Shown here piece after piece: positions 6,287 to 10,071 of a DNA stretch of 10,071 bases. The DNA comes from an uncultured Eubacteriales bacterium (GTDB taxonomy: Bacteria; Bacillota; Clostridia; Oscillospirales; Oscillospiraceae). A program made the position numbers and the translations under genes. The notes under the pieces are model-generated. The model had not been told where the DNA came from. It saw only the letters and a list, made by a program, of their open reading frames with translations, and made no database searches. The stretch is from positions 1 to 10,071 of the forward strand of contig USEU01000065.1 in assembly GCA_900553805.1 (NCBI GenBank), written 5' to 3'. Positions within the stretch are counted from its first letter, which is position 1; every line of letters begins with the position of its first letter.

Positions 6287-8439
6287 GGATCGAATCCATG
6301 ACCGCCACCTTCGGCAAGCTGGAGGGGCAGACCCTGACGCTGGAGCCGGGGCTGAACGTGATCCACGCCCCCAACGAATGGGGCAAGAGCACCTGGTGCG
6401 CCTTCCTGCTGACCATGCTTTACGGGATGGACGCCCGGGCGAAAACCACCAAGACGAGCCTTTCGGACAAGGAGCACTATGCCCCCTGGTCGGGCAGCCC
6501 CATGTCCGGCCGGGTCGAGCTCGTGTGGGAGAGCCGCCGGATCACCATCGAGCGCACCACCTGGGGCCGGATCCCCATGGGAGAGTTCCGGGCCTATGAG
6601 ACGGAGTCCGGCCTGGCGGTGCCGGAGCTGACGGCGGCAAACTGCGGCGAAAAGCTGCTGGGAGTGGAGCGCAGCGTGTTCCGCCGGGCGGGTTTCATCC
6701 GTCTGGCCGACATGCCCGTGACCCAGGACGAGGCGCTTCGCCGCCGGCTCAACGCCCTGGTGACCACCGGGGACGAAAGCGGCGACGCGGCCCTGCTGCA
6801 AAAGGGCCTGCGGGAGCTGAAAAACCGCTGCCGCTACAATCAGTCCGGCCTGATCCCTCAGGCCCAGCGGGAGCGGGAGCAGCTGCTGACCCGGCTGGAG
6901 GAGCTGCGGGATAAGCAGCGGGAGCGGCAGAGCATTGCGGAAAAGCTGGAGGAAAACGCCGCCCGGCAGCGCCTGCTGGAAAATCATCAGAAAGCCCTGG
7001 CCTACGAGGCCGCCCTGCGGGACCGGCAGAAGGTGGAGGCCGCCTCCCTGGCAGAGCAGCAGGCGAAGGGCAGACTCCAGGCGGCGGAGGAAGCCTGCCG
7101 GACTCTGCCCACCGCCCAGGAGGCGGCGGAAAAGCAGCGCACCCTGGAGCAGCTGCGCCAGCAGGTGCTGACCTTCCAGCAGGAGCAGCAGCCCCTGCCC
7201 CCCGCGCCGCCCAAGGCGCAGGGCCGCTTTGCCGGGCTGGAGCCGGAGCAGGTGCAGCCCTGCCTGGAGGCGGATATCGCCGCCTGCCAGAACCGCACCA
7301 CGCTCCTGATCCTTCTGTGTCTGGCCCTGGCCAGCGCGGTGGCGGCGGGCGCGTCGCTGTGGCTGGAAAAATATGTGCTTACCGCCGTTTCGGCGGGAAT
7401 GCTGGCGCTTTCGCTGGTGCTGATGGCTGTTTCCGGCCTTGTCAGCCGAAAAAAACGCAGGGCCCTTTGCCGCCGCTACGGCTCCTCCTCCCAGGAGGAC
7501 TGGCAGCGGCAGGCAGATCACTACATCGACGCCCTGATCAATCAGCAGCAGCGGGAGGATGCCTACCGGGAGCGCCTGGAGCAGATCGCCCGCCGCCGGG
7601 AGGAGCTGCACCGGCAGGTGCTTGCCGCCTGCGGCGGGCAGAGCCTGGAGCAGTGCCAGCAGCGCTGGGAGCAGGTGCGCTGGTGCTGGCAGGCGCTGGA
7701 CGCGGCACGGGAAAATGCCGCCCAGGCTGCCCGGCAGCATCAGGCGCTGAAGGAGATGGCCCACCCCCTGCCTCCCAGGCCGGAGCGGGACGACTGCCGG
7801 GAGACCGCCGCCCAGACGGAGGCCGCCCTGCAGGAGCTGCACCGGCAGGCGCAGGCCCTGCATGACGCGGACGGCCAGTGCCGGGGCAAAATGGAGGCGC
7901 TGGGGCGGGAATCGGAGCTGACCGCCCGCCTGGCCCAGCTGGACCAGCGGATCAGATCTCTGGAGCGGTACGAGGCCGCCCTGGCGCTGGCCCAGGATAC
8001 CCTGGCCCAGGCTACCCAGACGCTGCAAAGCCGCTTTGCCCCCCGCATTACCCGGCAGGCCCAGGAATATCTGTCCCGGCTGACCCAGGGGAAATACGAC
8101 CGGCTGCGCCTGGATGCGGACCTGACCCTCCGCTCCGGCGGCCCGGAGGAAAACACCCTGCGGGAGGCCTTCTGGCGCAGTGAGGGAACGGCGGATCAGC
8201 TGTACCTTGCCCTCCGTCTGGCCGTGGCCCAAGCTGTCACCCCCCAGGCCCCGCTGGTCCTGGACGACGCCCTGCTCCGCTTTGACGACGCCCGCCTGGA
8301 GGCGGCCGTGGCACTCCTGCAGGAGCTCGCCCAGCAGCGCCAGGTGCTCCTCTTCACCTGCCACCACCGGGAGCAGCAGCTCCTAACCGCTCTTGGCTCC
8401 CCTGAAAGGGAAGCTGGCAGGCCCAATTTGCCTGACTGA
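6283..8439 (+). CDS. SbcC/YhaN-like coiled-coil AAA ATPase with a central transmembrane hairpin
   Basis: A 718-residue SMC/Rad50-like ATPase, expected partner of the upstream nuclease. The GTG start (6283) overlaps the previous stop as GTGA, with GAGGAGG about 10 bases upstream; an ATG at 6298 is a weaker alternative because it would cut into the first strand (MRIESMTATFG). The N-terminal lobe holds a P-loop, APNEWGKST (29-37, K35), in which the usual first Gly is Ala. Long coiled coils run about 192-300 and 402-585. Between them are two hydrophobic segments (about 338-358 and 363-387) followed by SRKKRR, a membrane hairpin like that of Bacillus YhaN. The C-terminal lobe has the signature SEGTADQLYLALRLA (633-647), Walker B PLVLDD (D661, D662), a D-loop region FDDARL and a switch-like H694. 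It is much shorter than E. coli SbcC (about 1050 residues) and lacks an obvious CxxC zinc hook; the membrane hairpin occupies that apex. Confidence 0.92.
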   Translation: MRIESMTATFGKLEGQTLTLEPGLNVIHAPNEWGKSTWCAFLLTMLYGMDARAKTTKTSLSDKEHYAPWSGSPMSGRVELVWESRRITIERTTWGRIPMGEFRAYETESGLAVPELTAANCGEKLLGVERSVFRRAGFIRLADMPVTQDEALRRRLNALVTTGDESGDAALLQKGLRELKNRCRYNQSGLIPQAQREREQLLTRLEELRDKQRERQSIAEKLEENAARQRLLENHQKALAYEAALRDRQKVEAASLAEQQAKGRLQAAEEACRTLPTAQEAAEKQRTLEQLRQQVLTFQQEQQPLPPAPPKAQGRFAGLEPEQVQPCLEADIAACQNRTTLLILLCLALASAVAAGASLWLEKYVLTAVSAGMLALSLVLMAVSGLVSRKKRRALCRRYGSSSQEDWQRQADHYIDALINQQQREDAYRERLEQIARRREELHRQVLAACGGQSLEQCQQRWEQVRWCWQALDAARENAAQAARQHQALKEMAHPLPPRPERDDCRETAAQTEAALQELHRQAQALHDADGQCRGKMEALGRESELTARLAQLDQRIRSLERYEAALALAQDTLAQATQTLQSRFAPRITRQAQEYLSRLTQGKYDRLRLDADLTLRSGGPEENTLREAFWRSEGTADQLYLALRLAVAQAVTPQAPLVLDDALLRFDDARLEAAVALLQELAQQRQVLLFTCHHREQQLLTALGSPEREAGRPNLPD

Positions 8440-8450
8440 TAAGGCAAATT
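8425..8450. terminator. Inverted repeat at the end of the operon, possible weak terminator
   Basis: AATTTGCCT (8425-8433) and AGGCAAATT (8442-8450) form a 9-bp stem with an 8-base loop that contains the TGA stop of the ATPase gene. No real T run follows on either strand (plus strand continues TGTAAAATACC), so termination would be weak or need another factor. It lies between two convergent genes, where a shared terminator is expected, and nothing better was found in the 72-base gap. Confidence 0.4.
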
Positions 8451-8511
8451 TGTAAAATACCTGCCGCAAATTGTAGACGATTGAGGCACATCGTCCCGAG
8501 ACCTCACGAAC

Positions 8512-9936
8512 CTATCCCTTCATATAATACATCCCAATGCGGTCGCGCATTTCGTAGTAGTGGGGCAGCTCCCGCCAGCCAAGGCCGGTGGAGGAGCCGG
8601 CGTAGAACATCAGTCTGGTATCCGGCAGTCCGTGCTGAAGCATGGCTGCCGGATTTTGCCCGCCCGACCAGGGGACATAGTGGATGCCGCCCCACCACAG
8701 GTTTTTCAGCCAGGTCATTTTGGCGATGGGCGCGGGGTCGCCGTAGGTGTAGCCCAGGTTCAGGTCCTCCAGCCCCGTGCAGCCGAGCAGGGGGGAGTAA
8801 TCCCGTACCGGGGTGACGAACAGCTCCAGATAGGTCAGATTTTTCAGCCCTGCCAGGGGGGAAAGATCCCGCACATCGGTATCCGCCAGCACCAGATAGC
8901 GCAGCTTTTTCATATTTCTGGCCCATTCGCAGCTGCGGATCCAGCAGTGGCCCAGGTCGATGCACTCCATGTCGATACAGTATTTCAGCTCGTCCACATC
9001 CGCCCCGCCGATCAGCTGGTGCTGGGTGATGGGGGCAAACCAGGTATCGTCCGTCCGGGCGGACAGCGGCCCCAGCTTCACCCGCCAGACAAAGCGTATT
9101 TTGGGATGTCGCTGGCCCAGGGCGGCCATGGTCTCGCTTTTAATGCCACAGTCGCACAGGATCATTTTGCGCAGATTGGGCAGATAGGGCAGCAGCGCCT
9201 CGATCTGCGCGGTGCCGTCCATGGGAATGCCGGAAAAATCCAGCTCCGCAGCGTCGGTCTGGAAGCGTACACCTCCCAGCTCCTCCTCCCACAGGAAGCG
9301 GCGGTCGGGATGCTCCGCTGCCAGGGTTCGGGCCTGGTCGGCGGGGATGCCCGTGCGCCGCAGGTCAACGTGGGAGGCACGGGGGAGCCGGGTCAGGGCG
9401 TCACGCAACGCCTCCTGGGTGCAAGGCCCCGGCGCGGGGGCGCACTCGTCGCCGCTCATACACACGCCGCCCAGCTCCACGGTGTATTCCACCGCGCATT
9501 GGGGCAGCTGCCGGGCCAGCGCCAGCAGCGCCGCGTCGTCCCGGCACAGTCGGGCGTCCACCCGCCGCAGCCGGGGCAGCGAAGCCAGCGCCAGAACGTC
9601 CTCCTGCGAGAGCTGCCGCACCTGCACGGCGGTGACACCGGCGTCCAGCCGCCCGCCCTGGAAGGACAGCTCCCACAGCACCGTTGCCCGCCCTGCCGCC
9701 TGGGCAATGGCCGCGTGCTGGTCCGGGGTCAGCCCCTGCCCCCGCAGATCCAGCCATTTTAAATTGGGAAACTGTGCCAGCGCCTCCGGCTCCGGCAGCC
9801 CCTGGGGCAGCACCAGTACGGACGCGTCCCGGGGATAGATCCGCCCCGCCAGATGCGCATAATTCTGCCGGAATGCGGCATGCCCCAGGATCAGGGCGCA
9901 CACCGCCGCCAGAATGGCAAACAACACCGCTTTCAT
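8512..9936 (-). CDS. Leucine-rich-repeat protein with N-terminal signal or membrane anchor
   Basis: A 474-residue protein of no recognised enzymatic function. Residues 1-22 (MKAVLFAILAAVCALILGHA) form a short basic start plus hydrophobic helix, so it is exported or anchored; cleavage after GHA is possible but uncertain. Residues about 56-304 contain four degenerate copies of a 64-68-residue module. Residues about 316-416 contain canonical 22-residue-type leucine-rich repeats (LRYLVLADTDVRDLSPLAG, LTYLELFVTPVRDYSPLLG, LEDLNLGYTYGDPAPIAK). The tail (about 420-474) is rich in aromatics and not recognised. The ATG at 9936 has GGAGGG 6 bases upstream; the frame runs open to 10008, but the added 24 residues precede the ribosome binding site. 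It is transcribed toward the ATPase gene with a 72-base gap and has no visible operon partner here. A surface recognition or binding role is a reasonable guess for an extracytoplasmic LRR protein, not shown. Confidence 0.85.
   Translation of the reverse strand: MKAVLFAILAAVCALILGHAAFRQNYAHLAGRIYPRDASVLVLPQGLPEPEALAQFPNLKWLDLRGQGLTPDQHAAIAQAAGRATVLWELSFQGGRLDAGVTAVQVRQLSQEDVLALASLPRLRRVDARLCRDDAALLALARQLPQCAVEYTVELGGVCMSGDECAPAPGPCTQEALRDALTRLPRASHVDLRRTGIPADQARTLAAEHPDRRFLWEEELGGVRFQTDAAELDFSGIPMDGTAQIEALLPYLPNLRKMILCDCGIKSETMAALGQRHPKIRFVWRVKLGPLSARTDDTWFAPITQHQLIGGADVDELKYCIDMECIDLGHCWIRSCEWARNMKKLRYLVLADTDVRDLSPLAGLKNLTYLELFVTPVRDYSPLLGCTGLEDLNLGYTYGDPAPIAKMTWLKNLWWGGIHYVPWSGGQNPAAMLQHGLPDTRLMFYAGSSTGLGWRELPHYYEMRDRIGMYYMKG
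9025..9771 (-). repeat. Four degenerate copies of a 64-68-residue protein module
   Basis: In the LRR protein, copies begin at about residues 56 (FPNLKWLDLRGQGL), 120 (LPRLRRVDARLC), 184 (LPRASHVDLRRTGI) and 252 (LPNLRKMILCDCGI), at intervals of 64, 64 and 68. Each continues through a helix-like stretch to an (A/R)xxP-like turn, then an alternating hydrophobic strand ending in a Gly pair: VLWELSFQGG, VEYTVELGG, FLWEEELGG and FVWRVKLGP, followed shortly by an acidic Asp-containing segment. Identity between copies is low, so this was aligned by eye at protein level; no DNA-level repeat is obvious. Confidence 0.65.
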
Positions 9937-9987
9937 AAATTTCCCTCCGTTCCATGGGAATATGATTCCCCGCCGTGAGAGAAAGAA

Positions 9988-10015
9988 AATATCCAAATCC
10001 TGCCGCAAAGATCAA
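9988..10015 (-). promoter_or_regulatory. Weak candidate promoter for the LRR gene
   Basis: On the minus strand TTGATC (10010-10015) and GATATT (9988-9993) are separated by 16 bases, each matching consensus at 4 of 6 positions. Between this and the start codon lies GGGAAT-ATG-ATTCCC (9956-9970), a 6-3-6 inverted repeat that could be an operator. The match is modest, and the true promoter could lie beyond the window edge. Confidence 0.25.
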
Positions 10016-10071
10016 AGGCAACAGGCGCGCAATTGTGTCTGCGAGCCGCAGCCGTCTTTTTGCCCCACTTC

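Noticed and set aside
6169..8367. A 732-codon open frame on the minus strand, antisense to the ATPase gene
   Set aside because: Low-complexity Gly/Leu/Gln composition, no recognisable domain, and it overlaps two well-supported plus-strand genes.
8476..8495. GACGAT/ATCGTC inverted repeat between the convergent genes
   Set aside because: Only 6 bp with an 8-base loop and no T run, so too weak to call a terminator or an operator.
8560..9762. A 400-codon open frame on the plus strand, antisense to the LRR gene
   Set aside because: Composition is typical of an antisense shadow, and the minus-strand frame has a signal-like N-terminus, repeats and a strong ribosome binding site.
9937..10008. A 24-residue N-terminal extension of the LRR frame
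   Set aside because: The inner ATG at 9936 has GGAGGG at correct spacing and leads directly into the signal-like hydrophobic helix.

Overview
The window looks like chromosomal DNA from a GC-rich, low-motility-of-genes Firmicutes lineage, most likely a gut Clostridia of the Oscillospirales type (Oscillibacter/Flavonifractor-like). This is an inference from three things: the YmdB-type and YhaO/YhaN-type protein families, a stand-alone RND pump without an adjacent membrane fusion protein, and strong GGAGG-like ribosome binding sites in GC-rich coding DNA with AT-rich intergenic promoters. No mobile element, CRISPR array, tRNA or rRNA was seen.

Layout. Bases 1-126 hold a strong intrinsic terminator for the gene to its right. 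Bases 127-4182 (minus strand) encode a 1351-residue RND-superfamily efflux transporter with a roughly 310-residue coiled-coil insertion in its first extracytoplasmic porter domain. Bases 4183-4448 are a 266-base divergent intergenic region. It carries a plausible promoter for each direction, a perfect 13-bp hairpin in the leader of the pump gene, and smaller dyads on the other side. Bases 4449-8439 (plus strand) are a tight three-gene operon: a YmdB-like metallophosphoesterase, an SbcD/YhaO-like metallophosphoesterase-nuclease overlapping it by 10 bases, and an SbcC/YhaN-like ATPase overlapping that by 4 bases. Bases 8512-9936 (minus strand) encode a secreted or membrane-anchored leucine-rich-repeat protein that converges on the operon. 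Bases 9937-10071 hold only a weak candidate promoter and a short dyad.

How the genes fit together. The second and third operon genes almost certainly form an SbcCD/Rad50-Mre11-like pair: a nuclease subunit plus a coiled-coil ATPase. As in Bacillus YhaN, the ATPase has a two-helix membrane hairpin inside its coiled coil, which suggests a membrane-tethered complex. The first gene is a metallophosphoesterase of a different family, the YmdB cyclic-nucleotide phosphodiesterase type. Its translational overlap with the nuclease suggests co-expression. The pump is transcribed divergently and terminated on its own, so it is probably an independent unit that shares only the regulatory region.

Most of the window is recognisable. 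The points most worth a second look are the long coiled-coil insertion in the pump and the helix-like motif that appears at both of its ends, the four-copy degenerate 64-68-residue module in the leucine-rich-repeat protein, and the perfect dyad in the pump leader.
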